This document shows positions 43,159 to 52,831 of a stretch of DNA of 64,000 nt, piece by piece. Source of the stretch: Planctomycetes bacterium B3_Pla (lineage in GTDB: Bacteria > Planctomycetota > Phycisphaerae > Sedimentisphaerales > Anaerobacaceae); contig NJBM01000001.1 in the NCBI GenBank assembly GCA_005223045.1, positions 248,001-312,000 of the forward strand, written 5' to 3'. Within the stretch, counting starts at the first letter, position 1; the number at the start of each line of letters is the position of its first letter. The position numbers and the translations under genes were made by a program. The notes under the pieces are model-generated. The model had not been told where the DNA came from. It did no database searches and worked only from the letters and a program-made list of their open reading frames with translations.

Positions 43159-43815
43159 ATGGCCAGTTTCTCAAACGACGCGGACATTTTGAAGCACGAG
43201 CCGATACTGTTCACAGAATTGCATCTGCCCTGGCAGGTGCTGGCGGCAGGAGCGGCAGGGACACTCAGCGGAACGACGTTCACGGCTAATGGAGCAGATT
43301 TTGTAGCTGCACAGGTCTCAGCAGGCGGAGTGGCGTATCTGCAATCAGCGGACGGCTCACTGGACGGAGCGTACGAAATAGTCTCGGTGGATTCGGCGAC
43401 ACAACTTGGCATTTCCGTTATCAGGTCCAACGCAACAGAAGCTGCCGTAGCACCGCCTGCGGCAACCGACATATCCTACCGCATCAGCACTTTCGGACCG
43501 CAGACTGCTGAGGTTGGCTTTCAATTAACCGAGTACTTCGGCATCAGCCCGGGCAATCCCGCCTCTGACATAGACGTTGAAGACATTCTGGATACGAGTG
43601 TGTTGAGGCGGGCGTCAGTCTTTGCGATTATTTCAAGCGTATATGCGATGTTGGCAAGCAAGGCGAAAGATGAGAATTTCTGGAAGAAAAGCCTCTACTA
43701 TCACAAGCTCTTCGCCAAAGCAAGGGGACGATGCCGGCTCAGCATCGACGTCGGCTCCGACGGGCTGGCGGATGTCACCAAAGTCGGAGCTTCCGGAAAG
43801 TTAGTGCGAGATTAG
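43159..43815 (+). CDS. Virion protein after capsid, possibly head-tail connector
   Basis: The 218 residues have a beta-rich N-terminus (VLAAGAAGTLSGTTFTANGA) and a helical C-terminal half (about 140-195) with SVYAMLASKAKDENFWKK. Position directly after the major capsid gene suggests a connector or adaptor. No family was recognised. RBS AAAGGGAG is well placed. Confidence 0.6.
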   Translation: MASFSNDADILKHEPILFTELHLPWQVLAAGAAGTLSGTTFTANGADFVAAQVSAGGVAYLQSADGSLDGAYEIVSVDSATQLGISVIRSNATEAAVAPPAATDISYRISTFGPQTAEVGFQLTEYFGISPGNPASDIDVEDILDTSVLRRASVFAIISSVYAMLASKAKDENFWKKSLYYHKLFAKARGRCRLSIDVGSDGLADVTKVGASGKLVRD

Positions 43816-43833
43816 TCTGCCAGGGGGAGACCG

Positions 43834-44202
43834 ATGAGTGTCAGCATAGACGGACAAGTTGTATTTGACCGGCAGCAGTTGAAGATCGAAGTCGGCAGTT
43901 TCACTCGTGATTCAATCGAAAGAGCAGTGCCTGGACTGGACGGCGTGCTCAGTATCGATCTGGGCCAACGGAGCAGGAAGATAAAGCAAACAGGCGTGCT
44001 GAGGGCAAAGAGCCGAACGCAAATGAACGAAAGAATCAATGCAATATCCGCGCTCATGGATGGTAGTACACATACGTTGGTGACAGGCAGCGGCGACAAA
44101 TTCGACAATCTCAGGATGGATTCTCTCAATACGAGTAATGAGCGGACGGACGGCGCTGGAATAGTCGTCGATTACGAAATTGTTTACACGCAGTTAGTTT
44201 AA
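43834..44202 (+). CDS. Small virion protein, unknown
   Basis: The 122 residues are rich in predicted beta strands (MSVSIDGQVV, EVGSFTRDSIERAVPGLDG, then LSIDLGQRSRKIKQTG). They resemble small tail or baseplate components by general character only. The gene begins 18 bases after the preceding stop. Confidence 0.6.
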   Translation: MSVSIDGQVVFDRQQLKIEVGSFTRDSIERAVPGLDGVLSIDLGQRSRKIKQTGVLRAKSRTQMNERINAISALMDGSTHTLVTGSGDKFDNLRMDSLNTSNERTDGAGIVVDYEIVYTQLV

Positions 44203-44261
44203 CAAACACTGTGTTTCGCCCCATGTCCACCGGCGGGTAAAGAAAAGGGAAGAGATCTGTA

Positions 44262-45044
44262 ATGTCACTTATCAGTAACGGGATTGAATCGGTCAGAGCA
44301 TTTGAACTGCCCTGCGGCATCTCAACGGACGGCACGTACATCGAAGCGACGCGATCAGCCCTGGTCAAGTGGCGGTCGGGCTTGCAGGACCTGTTCTATC
44401 AGGTCTATGTCAACGGAAGATATGCAGGATCAACTCTCGACGATCATCAAAGACAGATGATTGTTCCGATACCGACTTCTTTGGAGGCGCCGGTCCATAT
44501 CGAGGTCTTCGCAGTCGAGCCTGAGCAGGCAAACATTGACTTGGGCAGCGAGCTTGGCCCGTTACCGGTCAACAGCGGACGTGTGCGAATGATTCTGTTG
44601 CGCAGCCAAAGCCGGCCGGTCGGCGCACTTGCGGAAATCTACTTTGACAACGGCACGGGCCAAATTGACTACGCCAATCCGCTGACTGATTCGCCGATAA
44701 GAATCTGGCCCGCCTGGCAGGATAAAGCCGGCTTTGCAATGTCCGGATTCGGCCTTGGCGATTTCGGATATGATTCGGCAGCAGCGGTAGGACTTGGAAA
44801 GGGCAGCTTCGGACACGGTCAGTTCGGCCTTGACGCAGACACCATTGAGTGGACAAGTCCCCCGCTGCAAAGCGGTACTTACAGATTCGGCATCAAAATT
44901 ACCGACGAATCGGGCAGACAGAGCAGCGCCAGCGAGAGCGAGCCAATTACAGTGACGCCGACGGCAAGACCTGCCGGCAAGCTGAACATTTCTTCGTTCG
45001 ACAAACAGGCAAATCAATTACTGATTGAAATAATGGAAGATTAG
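44262..45044 (+). CDS. Virion decoration/tail protein with an Ig-like module
   Basis: The 260 residues contain a beta-sandwich-like module with EIYFDNGTGQIDYANPL, then Gly-rich GFGLGDFGYD and GSFGHGQFG, and a closing strand SGTYRFGIKITDESG. The GTGQIDY module recurs in the LamG protein at 47536-49110 (YHDNRTGQIDYENP), evidence of a duplicated building block. Likely displayed on the particle surface. Confidence 0.6.
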   Translation: MSLISNGIESVRAFELPCGISTDGTYIEATRSALVKWRSGLQDLFYQVYVNGRYAGSTLDDHQRQMIVPIPTSLEAPVHIEVFAVEPEQANIDLGSELGPLPVNSGRVRMILLRSQSRPVGALAEIYFDNGTGQIDYANPLTDSPIRIWPAWQDKAGFAMSGFGLGDFGYDSAAAVGLGKGSFGHGQFGLDADTIEWTSPPLQSGTYRFGIKITDESGRQSSASESEPITVTPTARPAGKLNISSFDKQANQLLIEIMED

Positions 45045-45081
45045 GAATTGTTTGTTCTGAATTCCTAAAAGGGAGATTCTT

Positions 45082-45870
45082 ATGGCTGAAGTGTATCCAT
45101 CCGACAATGAGCTGCTCAACATGCAATCCGACAGCGAGACCGGTGTCGAATATATACCGACCGGCACGGCACCGTATTATCTGCACTTTAGGAAACTGCT
45201 GCAACGACTCTTATTAGCTGCCCGCCGGGCGAACGACTTGAGAGTCTATGACGAGGGCGGGCTTGACATTGGAGTAAAGCCGGGCAAGTTCTGGCTTGGC
45301 ACGCAGTTGATAAGTTACGCAGGCTCATCGGGCAACACCTTGGCGGACGATAAACAGGATATTTATATTTACCTCGATTCGTCGGCTACTCTCGTGACCA
45401 ATGAATACGGCAGTTTCCCAAACATGGTGACCACGCCTCATATCCGTCTGGCACAGGTCGGTACTTCAGGCGGCGATATCGACTCGATAACCGATTGCCG
45501 GACCGGGCACAACATCGCGCTGCCTTATGGGGCCGGAGGTCTGAAGAAAAGTATCGAGGCACATACCGGCGACGACACACTCACATCGGCCGAATCCGGC
45601 AGCGTTCACAGTAACCTCGGCGCTGTCGGGACAGTTACACTTACCCTGCCTGCCTCGGCACCGGAAGGAACAACTTTTAGCTTTGCGGTCCAGGCCGGAC
45701 AGGAGTTGCGAATCGATCCCGGCACAGCAACTATCCGAGACGACAGCGGCCAAACGGCTGACAAATACAAATCGGCCAGCGCAATCGGGGCGTGCCTCAG
45801 CCTTATCTCCGATGCGAACGGCGATTGGGCCACCGTAGCCAAGAACGGAACCTGGAGCGAGCAAGCGTAA
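45082..45870 (+). CDS. Phage tail-fibre-like protein
   Basis: The 262 residues have a helical N-terminus (YLHFRKLLQRLLLAARRAND), a beta-rich middle (KFWLGTQLISYAGSSG, IRLAQVGTSGGDIDSI) and a C-terminal beta domain (TFSFAVQAGQELRIDPG). Similar layouts occur in short fibres or fibre-attachment proteins. Assigned by context and composition; receptor unknown. Confidence 0.55.
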   Translation: MAEVYPSDNELLNMQSDSETGVEYIPTGTAPYYLHFRKLLQRLLLAARRANDLRVYDEGGLDIGVKPGKFWLGTQLISYAGSSGNTLADDKQDIYIYLDSSATLVTNEYGSFPNMVTTPHIRLAQVGTSGGDIDSITDCRTGHNIALPYGAGGLKKSIEAHTGDDTLTSAESGSVHSNLGAVGTVTLTLPASAPEGTTFSFAVQAGQELRIDPGTATIRDDSGQTADKYKSASAIGACLSLISDANGDWATVAKNGTWSEQA

Positions 45871-45909
45871 GTACACTTACGGCACCGTCATCAGGCAAAG
45901 GAGTTAAAA

Positions 45910-46365
45910 ATGGCAAACGAAATACACGCAAACTACGCGTCCGGCAATACACTTTATGCCGTTGTCCGTGACAGCGCCGGCAACGTCTGGTATGTCTCAG
46001 GACAGATCTTTGAAGCCTGGGGGACAAGCGGTCGCACGGCAGATGACTACGACATCGGCCTTACAGACAAAAGCGGCAGCAGATACGTGGGCAACTTTGA
46101 TGGCAATGTCCCCACAGGCATCTACTCCGTGCAAGTATTTTTACAGACTGGTGCAAATCCTGCGGACGGTGACAGCCTTGTTGCAGACGATGATATATTC
46201 TGGTCGGGAACAGGCAGAGTAACCGCCGACAAGTTGCTTGCCAATAAGGCTGTCCAGACTAAATCGACCGGAGAGATCAGGTACTACGATGACGATGGGC
46301 AGACAGTCCTCCTGACACATACGCCGACGGATGCAGAAGCAACGATAACAAGAACGCCAAGCTGA
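45910..46365 (+). CDS. Virion protein, unknown
   Basis: The 151 residues are mostly beta (YASGNTLYAVVRDSAGNVWY, GNFDGNVPTGIYSVQVFLQ) and end with a strand pair (GEIRYYDDDGQTVLL). It resembles small phage accessory fibre proteins. RBS AAGGAG is well placed. Confidence 0.55.
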   Translation: MANEIHANYASGNTLYAVVRDSAGNVWYVSGQIFEAWGTSGRTADDYDIGLTDKSGSRYVGNFDGNVPTGIYSVQVFLQTGANPADGDSLVADDDIFWSGTGRVTADKLLANKAVQTKSTGEIRYYDDDGQTVLLTHTPTDAEATITRTPS

Positions 46366-46390
46366 CAGATGATAATTAAGGAGATATGAA

Positions 46391-46786
46391 ATGGGAGGTT
46401 TTGCAGACTATTGGGAAGACGAGATTCTGGACCACGTTTTTGGTAAGGGAAGTTATTCACCCCCCACGATCTACGTGGGATTATCGACCGCAGACCCGCT
46501 GGACGACGCTTCAGGATTAGCTGAGCCAAACGGCAACGGTTACACGAGGGCACAAACATCCGCTTCCGATTGGAACGCCGCATCGGGGGGCTCCCTGGAC
46601 AATGCAAATGACATCACATTTGCCCAGGCGACCGGAAACTGGGGAACGATAAGTCACTTCGCTTTGTTTGACGCTGCAACCGGCGGCAACATGTTGGCTC
46701 ACGGTGCGTTGAGTCAGTCAAACGCCATCGGAAGTTCAGACATAGCCAGATTCCAGGCGGGCGACCTGGATGTGAGCTTAGACTAA
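46391..46786 (+). CDS. Phage tail-fibre family protein (Gp80-like)
   Basis: The 131 residues match a recurrent phage family: NYWEDEILDHVFG-like start (here DYWEDEILDHVFGKG), TIYVGLSTADPLDD, a YTRAQTSASDW strand, FAQATGNWGTISHFALFDAA, then GNMLAHGALSQS and a closing FQAGDLDVSLD. These are thought to be small tail-fibre components. RBS AAGGAGA. Confidence 0.65.
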   Translation: MGGFADYWEDEILDHVFGKGSYSPPTIYVGLSTADPLDDASGLAEPNGNGYTRAQTSASDWNAASGGSLDNANDITFAQATGNWGTISHFALFDAATGGNMLAHGALSQSNAIGSSDIARFQAGDLDVSLD

Positions 46787-46810
46787 CCATGCTAATTGCA
46801 GGAGTTTACA

Positions 46811-47203
46811 ATGGCGACGATTAACAAGAATTGGGCCGCGCAAAGCCAGATAGTAGGCACGAGCGACGGCTATGTCACACTGTCCGGAACCACCGAGTCA
46901 TATTCTTCTAACGTCGATATGGAGACCAACGGCTACGAAGGTGCTCACGTGACAGTCGAGATCAACTATGACGTCTCTCCGACAGATGAGGTCAAGATCA
47001 AGCTCTACGGCTCTCTTGACGGCTCCAACTACGACGACACGCCGATATGGGAGATGCAGGGAGACAAGAGCGTGGACCCACAACAGTTGAGCTTTGTTGT
47101 GAAAGACCTGGCTCATTTCAGGATAGGTGTGCAGCAAACAGGTTCAACTGACAGTCATGATGTAAGGGCATACGTCCAGTGCTGGAACTACCAGTCCACA
47201 TAA
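46811..47203 (+). CDS. Small beta-rich virion protein
   Basis: From the ATG at 46811 (AGGAG upstream) the 130 residues form a likely beta sandwich: DMETNGYEGAHVTVEINYDV, VKIKLYGSLDGSNYDD and SFVVKDLAHFRIGVQQTGS. Such proteins decorate capsids or tails. A TTG start at 46796 is less likely. Confidence 0.6.
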   Translation: MATINKNWAAQSQIVGTSDGYVTLSGTTESYSSNVDMETNGYEGAHVTVEINYDVSPTDEVKIKLYGSLDGSNYDDTPIWEMQGDKSVDPQQLSFVVKDLAHFRIGVQQTGSTDSHDVRAYVQCWNYQST

Positions 47204-47213
47204 GGAGTCTAAC

Positions 47214-47549
47214 ATGGCCGACATACACATTGGAAAAATCAACAAGACCGCATCCGACAAGGGCAAAGCCCAATTGTTCTATCATATCCCGGTAGATACT
47301 CCGGTCAGCGGAATCGTGCCAACGCCGGAAAGCGCCATAGCGGCACAACTTCAGCAGGCTGAAATCGACGCATTAGCCGCCGGGTCATTAGTTGAAGTGT
47401 CGAGAAACATAGTGGTGCTTGCCAGCCAGACACAAGCAGAGATTGCCGGCGCAGTTAAGGCCGATTGGCAGAACGTCAAGGCGAACTACAACGACAAATA
47501 CAATTTTGAACACAAGTTCTATGGAGTGACATTGGATGCCACTGCTTAA
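47214..47549 (+). CDS. Small virion or morphogenesis protein, unknown
   Basis: The 111 residues combine a short beta start (ADIHIGKINKTASDKGKAQLF) with a helical remainder (AQLQQAEIDALAAGSLVEVS). The gene overlaps the next one by 14 bases, which supports cotranslation. Confidence 0.6.
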   Translation: MADIHIGKINKTASDKGKAQLFYHIPVDTPVSGIVPTPESAIAAQLQQAEIDALAAGSLVEVSRNIVVLASQTQAEIAGAVKADWQNVKANYNDKYNFEHKFYGVTLDATA

Positions 47550-49110
47550 ACCGCCAAGAGCAGCACAAGTCAATTGGTCGCATCATCTCGCCGGAGGTCT
47601 GAGCGGATGCTGGCTGTTGGCTGAGGGCGCGGGCGACAAAGCCGCCGACCTGGGACCATATCGCCGGCACGGCGTTTCCCAGGGCGGGCCGCCTCTCTGG
47701 AAGCCGGGTGAGCACGGATGTTGCCTGGATTTTGACGGCACAGACGAGTGTATAGATTGCGGCAGCGGAAAGTTCGGATGGGACGTCAGCAACGAGCTGA
47801 GTGTTGTAGCGTATATCAAACCTGATGTAAGCCAGACCAATACAATCTTCGGCCGCTCGACTTACGCTCGACCCGTTCTTCTTTCGGGTTATGCAGGCGG
47901 CAAAGTACGCTGGCGGGTTTACACCGACAGCACATATTGCCATATAGTATCGACTTCAAGTCATGCAACCGACGGCAGTGAATGGGTACACGTGGTTGGA
48001 ACCTGGAGGCAGAATGACGGCCGTATCTACATTAATGGCGAGTTGGAAAACTCGGAATCGAGCAGCAACGGCAACCTGAGCTTCGTAAACGACTCTCAAT
48101 TCGTAGGCATTGGCGGCACGTATGAAGGAGGCAATTACTACAACTGCTGGGACGGCAGGATAGAGTACATCCTTGTTTACAACCGCGCTTTAAGTGCCGA
48201 GCAAGTCAAATGGCTCTATCGAGAGCCGTTCGCAATGTTCGAAAGCTCAATCAGCCCCGCACGGGTGGTTGCCCCCATAGCTGCAATTTCCCTGGCCGGC
48301 TCGGTAACTGCACAGTCGGCAGCATCCGCCACGTTGAAGTCGTTGATCGGAATAAGCGGAACCATAACGAGCACCTCCGGCACTGCGGCATTGCTGAAGT
48401 CAGTCAGCGGTTTGCAGCGGGCGAAAAGGAGTTGGCCAAACGATGCTCTCTTTAATGGAATGACAGCCAGTGCTTTCAAGCTGGGCACTACCCTTAGCCT
48501 GGGTTGGTTCTGGCTGCGTACTGCCGGCTGCTCAGTGCTCTATCGCGGACTTGGTATGGGGCAAATTGATTTTGCGGACATGCTGACCGTGGCGGCGCCG
48601 AATGCCGCCGTTATCTCACCGCCGAGCTACATTTCGCATGACGCCGGCTCAACCCACTTTTACGTTGTCCGCCGATTCAACAAATGTGGCTATCTGGAAC
48701 ACACCCTCGCTGCCGCTGTGAAGATTTCAATAGATTCGGATGGTGAGCTGCAAGAGCCGCACCCGAATAAGGTTTTCAACGCAAGAATCGAACAAGTGGA
48801 CGGCAACACGATACGGCTCGTCTGGTTCTATTGTCCGCTTGAACAAAAGTCGCCGCCAGCGTGTTTCAACATCTACCATGACAATCGAACCGGACAGATC
48901 GACTATGAAAACCCGATCGCTGAAATTACTTATCAGGGGCGCAAGTTCCACAGCTATCAAAGTGGCACGCTCGATGCAGGCAGGTACCTGTTCGCTATAA
49001 GGACCGAAGATGCAAACGGCGTAGAGAACCGCACCTTAGCACAACTAAGCATCCAGCTTAATGCTGAAAGTATCGATCCAGTCGAGATATTAAACGCCGA
49101 GTGCGTCTGA
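47536..49110 (+). CDS. LamG-domain virion protein with a duplicated GTGQIDY module
   Basis: The N-terminal 240 residues form a concanavalin/LamG fold (HHLAGGLSGCWLLAEGAGD, SNELSVVAYIKPD, WVHVVGTWRQNDGRIYING, GRIEYILVYNRALSAEQVK), which usually binds glycans. A low-complexity Ala/Ser/Thr linker (about 245-295) follows, then a beta domain with YHDNRTGQIDYENP, shared with the protein at 44262-45044. Probably a receptor-binding or decoration protein. Confidence 0.7.
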   Translation: MPLLKPPRAAQVNWSHHLAGGLSGCWLLAEGAGDKAADLGPYRRHGVSQGGPPLWKPGEHGCCLDFDGTDECIDCGSGKFGWDVSNELSVVAYIKPDVSQTNTIFGRSTYARPVLLSGYAGGKVRWRVYTDSTYCHIVSTSSHATDGSEWVHVVGTWRQNDGRIYINGELENSESSSNGNLSFVNDSQFVGIGGTYEGGNYYNCWDGRIEYILVYNRALSAEQVKWLYREPFAMFESSISPARVVAPIAAISLAGSVTAQSAASATLKSLIGISGTITSTSGTAALLKSVSGLQRAKRSWPNDALFNGMTASAFKLGTTLSLGWFWLRTAGCSVLYRGLGMGQIDFADMLTVAAPNAAVISPPSYISHDAGSTHFYVVRRFNKCGYLEHTLAAAVKISIDSDGELQEPHPNKVFNARIEQVDGNTIRLVWFYCPLEQKSPPACFNIYHDNRTGQIDYENPIAEITYQGRKFHSYQSGTLDAGRYLFAIRTEDANGVENRTLAQLSIQLNAESIDPVEILNAECV

Positions 49111-49142
49111 CACAGAATCCCGTTTAAGACGAGATAGGAGCT

Positions 49143-50984
49143 ATGTCCAACAAAATAGACTTTTTCCAATCAGAGCAGAGGCAACTTGCGCTGGCTGCTG
49201 CATCGGTCTCCATTTTGGTCGATGGGAAGTTGTGTCCGGATCTGGAGCCGATAGAGATTGTCCGCAGCGGCTGGCCTGAGTTCAGTTGGGCCAAACTGGC
49301 GTACAATCCCGCTGCACAAACCGGGACACTCTTGAAAGCGGCTGAAGATATTGTCAATGAGTATGCCGCCGGAAAGACCGTTTGCATCCGCCAGTATTAC
49401 AACGGCATTCCACCTGATGCAGCGGCTTTTAGCTTTCCGATCTTTCACGGCCATATCGAAAGCATCGACACAAAATTGTCACTCGACGGGGAAATCATAG
49501 AAATTGTCGCGAGAGACTTTAGCGCAAACCTGAAACGAATCTCGGTTTACGGCCAACGGCTCGTGAAAGCAGACGGCTCCAATGTATTCCTAGCCGGCCT
49601 TGACACCGTGTTCAATCCGGAAAGCAAGGCCAATGCCGATCCGGCGCCGATAAAAACAGCAGGCAAAACATATACGGCTTTTTGTGCCGAGCCTTCACAA
49701 GGCGTTCTCTGGGGCTACGCGGAAGTTATTGACTATCTGCTCTGCGAATACGTGCTCACAGGTCAACTGCATAGGCCTACTCTTGGCCGGCTCAAGGCGT
49801 TGACGGAAAACCAGATAGTCCGCGATCTCGATGTCACGGGACTGAGTCTCGCCGAGGCCCTGCGGCGGTGTTGTGACAGAATCGGCTTGAAGTTCAAGCT
49901 CATGCCTCGCCTTGCACGTACCGGTCCGGACCAGGCAATTGTCTTCTACAAAGCCGGCACGGGTAGAACTGTCGAATTTAATTGTCAGCAAGCCGGTCGG
50001 CAATTCAGCATCTCAAAGACAAATATTGCAACGCTGCACAGCAGGAAGAACTTCTATCTCGTAACGCATCGGTACATCGGGCAAGGTGACTTCAAAATCT
50101 ATGAAGCGACTTTTGACCTGCTCAAAGCCTGGGATCCAAATCTTGAGGACAACGACTACGATAAATTCTCGCCCTCGACCAATCCCGACTTCTATCAGGT
50201 CAAAGATGTCTATCGCAAATGGTGCCTGAACGAAGCAGGTCAATACAGCGACGCCCCATATAACCAGGGTGGTGCGTTTGACTTCTCGAAAATCTTCCTG
50301 AACAACAATTTTTCCCAGCGTCGCAGACGCTTCTATCCGGCCTTGACCACCGACAAGCTCGGAAGATCGTTGGGCTACTTCCTCCAGGTTTCTTTCGGCG
50401 ATAGTGACCAAAACTGGTGGCAGCACCTTCATGCGTTCAACATCCTGCTCGATGAGTGCGGTATTTGGCTCAGCAGCGACCAGCTCGACACCGACACATG
50501 GTTCACATCAGTTCAGGGTATCCTGAAATTCAGAATTACGGCATCGGTTATCAGCGACGAGCGGTTGATCGAAGTGGTTGCAGATGGTCCGGTTAATTCC
50601 ACGGCGCCAGTCATTGAGCACTTGACCACGGCGCCTCGGCAATTCAAGTACCGCAAAGTTTCAGCCCAGAGTATTTTCGCCGGATCGACCGACCAGACAC
50701 TTGGGATTCCGGACGAGGTCGATGATTCCAATGCCTTGCATGGATTTTTGCGTCATACGGCGGCAACGTCATCCAACGCCATTGAGGTCTTCGACATCCA
50801 AACGCCGAGCCTCGCCTTCGATTATCAAACCGGTGACATTGTGAGCACAGGCCCCGATAGCAGGGACCTGCCGGCCTGCCGCAGTGACAATCGAAGCAGG
50901 AGCTGGATCGAGCGGGTGCAGATGGATTTCCAAAAACAGTGTACGAATCTGAAAATCGTTCGACAAAGGAAATGCCGGCTATGA
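49143..50984 (+). CDS. Large virion protein, possibly tail hub/baseplate
   Basis: The 613 residues start with a beta-rich domain (SVSILVDGKLCPDLEPIEI, then EIIEIVARDFSANLKRIS) like the gp27/gpD hub proteins of contractile and long tails. The rest is mixed: LSLAEALRRCCDRIGLKFKL and a C-terminal RSWIERVQMDFQKQCTNLKI. No tape-measure or tail-tube gene accompanies it, so the assignment as hub is tentative. Confidence 0.55.
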   Translation: MSNKIDFFQSEQRQLALAAASVSILVDGKLCPDLEPIEIVRSGWPEFSWAKLAYNPAAQTGTLLKAAEDIVNEYAAGKTVCIRQYYNGIPPDAAAFSFPIFHGHIESIDTKLSLDGEIIEIVARDFSANLKRISVYGQRLVKADGSNVFLAGLDTVFNPESKANADPAPIKTAGKTYTAFCAEPSQGVLWGYAEVIDYLLCEYVLTGQLHRPTLGRLKALTENQIVRDLDVTGLSLAEALRRCCDRIGLKFKLMPRLARTGPDQAIVFYKAGTGRTVEFNCQQAGRQFSISKTNIATLHSRKNFYLVTHRYIGQGDFKIYEATFDLLKAWDPNLEDNDYDKFSPSTNPDFYQVKDVYRKWCLNEAGQYSDAPYNQGGAFDFSKIFLNNNFSQRRRRFYPALTTDKLGRSLGYFLQVSFGDSDQNWWQHLHAFNILLDECGIWLSSDQLDTDTWFTSVQGILKFRITASVISDERLIEVVADGPVNSTAPVIEHLTTAPRQFKYRKVSAQSIFAGSTDQTLGIPDEVDDSNALHGFLRHTAATSSNAIEVFDIQTPSLAFDYQTGDIVSTGPDSRDLPACRSDNRSRSWIERVQMDFQKQCTNLKIVRQRKCRL

Positions 50985-51316
50985 GTGATACTGTGAAATC
51001 TGCGTATGGTCAGCAAGTATTGGAACGGCTGTCTCGCGAAGGCTCGCAAGGAACAGGTGAAATCGCTATTGTCACCTCACCCGGCGCCAGGACGGCTGCA
51101 TGGGCCGTTAAGGTCAAAAGCAATTCGTCCTACAACGTCTATAACGTCATCGCCGTGATAATCAAGCCTCCCGGACTCGTGCCGGATGAAATAGGCCGGC
51201 AGGTCCAGGCTGTAAATCTGGCTGAATCGTTCACACAACAGGGAACGTTACCTGCCGGGACATACGCAGTCATGTCTCGCGTCGGCGACAAGAACGTCTT
51301 TTACGCCAAACCATAA
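50981..51316 (+). CDS. Small phage protein, unknown
   Basis: The start at 50981 overlaps the stop of the preceding gene (ATGA), giving 111 residues: a short helix, then strands (ARTAAWAVKVKSNSSYNVYN) and an end GTYAVMSRVGDKNVFYAKP. An upstream ATG at 50939 lies inside the neighbour and is less likely. Confidence 0.55.
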   Translation: MSDTVKSAYGQQVLERLSREGSQGTGEIAIVTSPGARTAAWAVKVKSNSSYNVYNVIAVIIKPPGLVPDEIGRQVQAVNLAESFTQQGTLPAGTYAVMSRVGDKNVFYAKP

Positions 51317-51357
51317 TCCGTTCTACAGGGCACAAGCTATCGGGATGCAGGTAAGTA

Positions 51358-51630
51358 ATGACGCCCATAAATTCAAAATCATGGCGGTTGGATCGGCAGA
51401 TCAACCTTTCTGTAATCGTTCAACTCGTATTGTTGGCCTCTTTGATCGTAGGCAGTTGGCTCAATCTGCAGAGGCAGCTTGACTTGCTGCAGCGAGACGT
51501 GAGCATGCTGCTGCAATCTCAGATCAACCTCCAGCAGAAACTCGAATCGCTCTGGGCCAGGAGCATCTCACATGAATACCGCCTGCAGACAATTGAGAAA
51601 CGAACCGCCAAGGCCACGGAGACGCATTGA
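51358..51630 (+). CDS. Single-membrane-span coiled-coil protein
   Basis: The 90 residues have one membrane segment (about 16-34, LSVIVQLVLLASLIVGSWL) followed by a coiled coil (LQRQLDLLQRDVSMLLQSQI). Small proteins of this type near the end of virion operons are often holin partners or inner-membrane spanins. No endolysin was recognised nearby. Confidence 0.55.
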   Translation: MTPINSKSWRLDRQINLSVIVQLVLLASLIVGSWLNLQRQLDLLQRDVSMLLQSQINLQQKLESLWARSISHEYRLQTIEKRTAKATETH

Positions 51631-51644
51631 ACAAGCTTCATGTG

Positions 51645-52739
51645 TTACCAGATCACACAGTTGCATTTTCCGCGTTCACAATGTTTTTTGAAGATGCTCC
51701 AAACTTCAGGTGTTTCTCTGCAAAGACCGATAGAAACCTTCTTGTCAAAACTGCGAATGGTATCAATCAAATAGGTATAGAAATCTATACGTTCTTTTGG
51801 AGGGTAGCGGAGCTTGCCGTCTGAGGCTCCTTTCACAAAGTTATGATTCCAGAGCTTTCGAGCACGATTGCCATACGCTCCGGCGGCAAGGCGGAAATGG
51901 CCCGGCAGAAGCCTTAGCATGCCGAGTGTGATGTTCTCAGGTCTGATGACAGATAATGCCCGCTGGATTAAATCGGCATATCCGGCTTGCCAGTCCGGAT
52001 AGAGAATACCCGGGTCGATGCGAATCCGGATTCTGTAACCATGCTCCTGACACTGCCTGGCCGCCTCGATACGCTCGGAAAGGCCGGCGGCGCCTAATTC
52101 GTATTGCTCGATCATCTGTTGGCTGTTCAGGCTCCAGGAAACAACCGTTTGCCCGTTAGGCTCGACTGCAAGCAGGTTGTCAATATTGCTGCTCTTTGTC
52201 AACAGCATCAGAAAACCTCGGGAGAATCCGGAGAAAAATGGTATCAACATCGTCGTCAAATTGGTTATGTGGTCAAGTGCGAGACTGTCAAGCATCTCAC
52301 CCATGTTGAAGCTGACCTTGCCGCCGGCTGCCGCCAGTGTCTTGCGTATCTGCTTGAACATCGCATCGTAATTGATGTTGATTTTGATGAACGGAGCAAA
52401 TTTTCGATAGACAAATGCAAGATAGCAATATGTGCAGTAATAGGGACAGCCGTTCGAGACAGGAACCAGCTTGTGGTAAGCACAGCAACGGATATTCGAG
52501 CCAAGCCGGCCATCGAAGCATCCTACAAAAGAGGAGGTTTGGCCTATCATCAGAGTCCTCTTTCCGGCCGGCAATGCTTGAGATGGTGACACATCGGGCA
52601 AACGAGGCATTCGCTGCCGCTCTATCACCCGGACCTGGGCTGACGGAAACAATCCCAGAATTCGCTCGGCCTCAGGATGGTCTGCCACCTTTTCCCATAA
52701 CAGTATCGTTCCAGGTTTGAATGTCTTTGCTGCGTCCAT
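51645..52739 (-). CDS. Spore photoproduct lyase-like radical SAM protein
   Basis: The [4Fe-4S]/SAM motif CPYYCTYC spans Cys98, Cys102 and Cys105. GKVSFNMGEMLDSLALDHIT, LLTKSSNID and a C-terminal GLCRETPEVW with a final CNC match the SplB family, which reverses UV thymine photoproducts. The gene is antisense inside the virion operon, a typical placement for an independently expressed extra phage gene. Whether it repairs DNA or has another radical SAM role is unproven. Confidence 0.78.
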   Translation of the reverse strand: MDAAKTFKPGTILLWEKVADHPEAERILGLFPSAQVRVIERQRMPRLPDVSPSQALPAGKRTLMIGQTSSFVGCFDGRLGSNIRCCAYHKLVPVSNGCPYYCTYCYLAFVYRKFAPFIKININYDAMFKQIRKTLAAAGGKVSFNMGEMLDSLALDHITNLTTMLIPFFSGFSRGFLMLLTKSSNIDNLLAVEPNGQTVVSWSLNSQQMIEQYELGAAGLSERIEAARQCQEHGYRIRIRIDPGILYPDWQAGYADLIQRALSVIRPENITLGMLRLLPGHFRLAAGAYGNRARKLWNHNFVKGASDGKLRYPPKERIDFYTYLIDTIRSFDKKVSIGLCRETPEVWSIFKKHCERGKCNCVIW

Positions 52740-52831
52740 GATCGCTCTTCGTACCGTCGTCGGTTTATGACCCGCGCAGCGGAATTATAGCAGAAAAACA
52801 TGAAGTCAATCCACAGTTAAGGAGAGAAACG

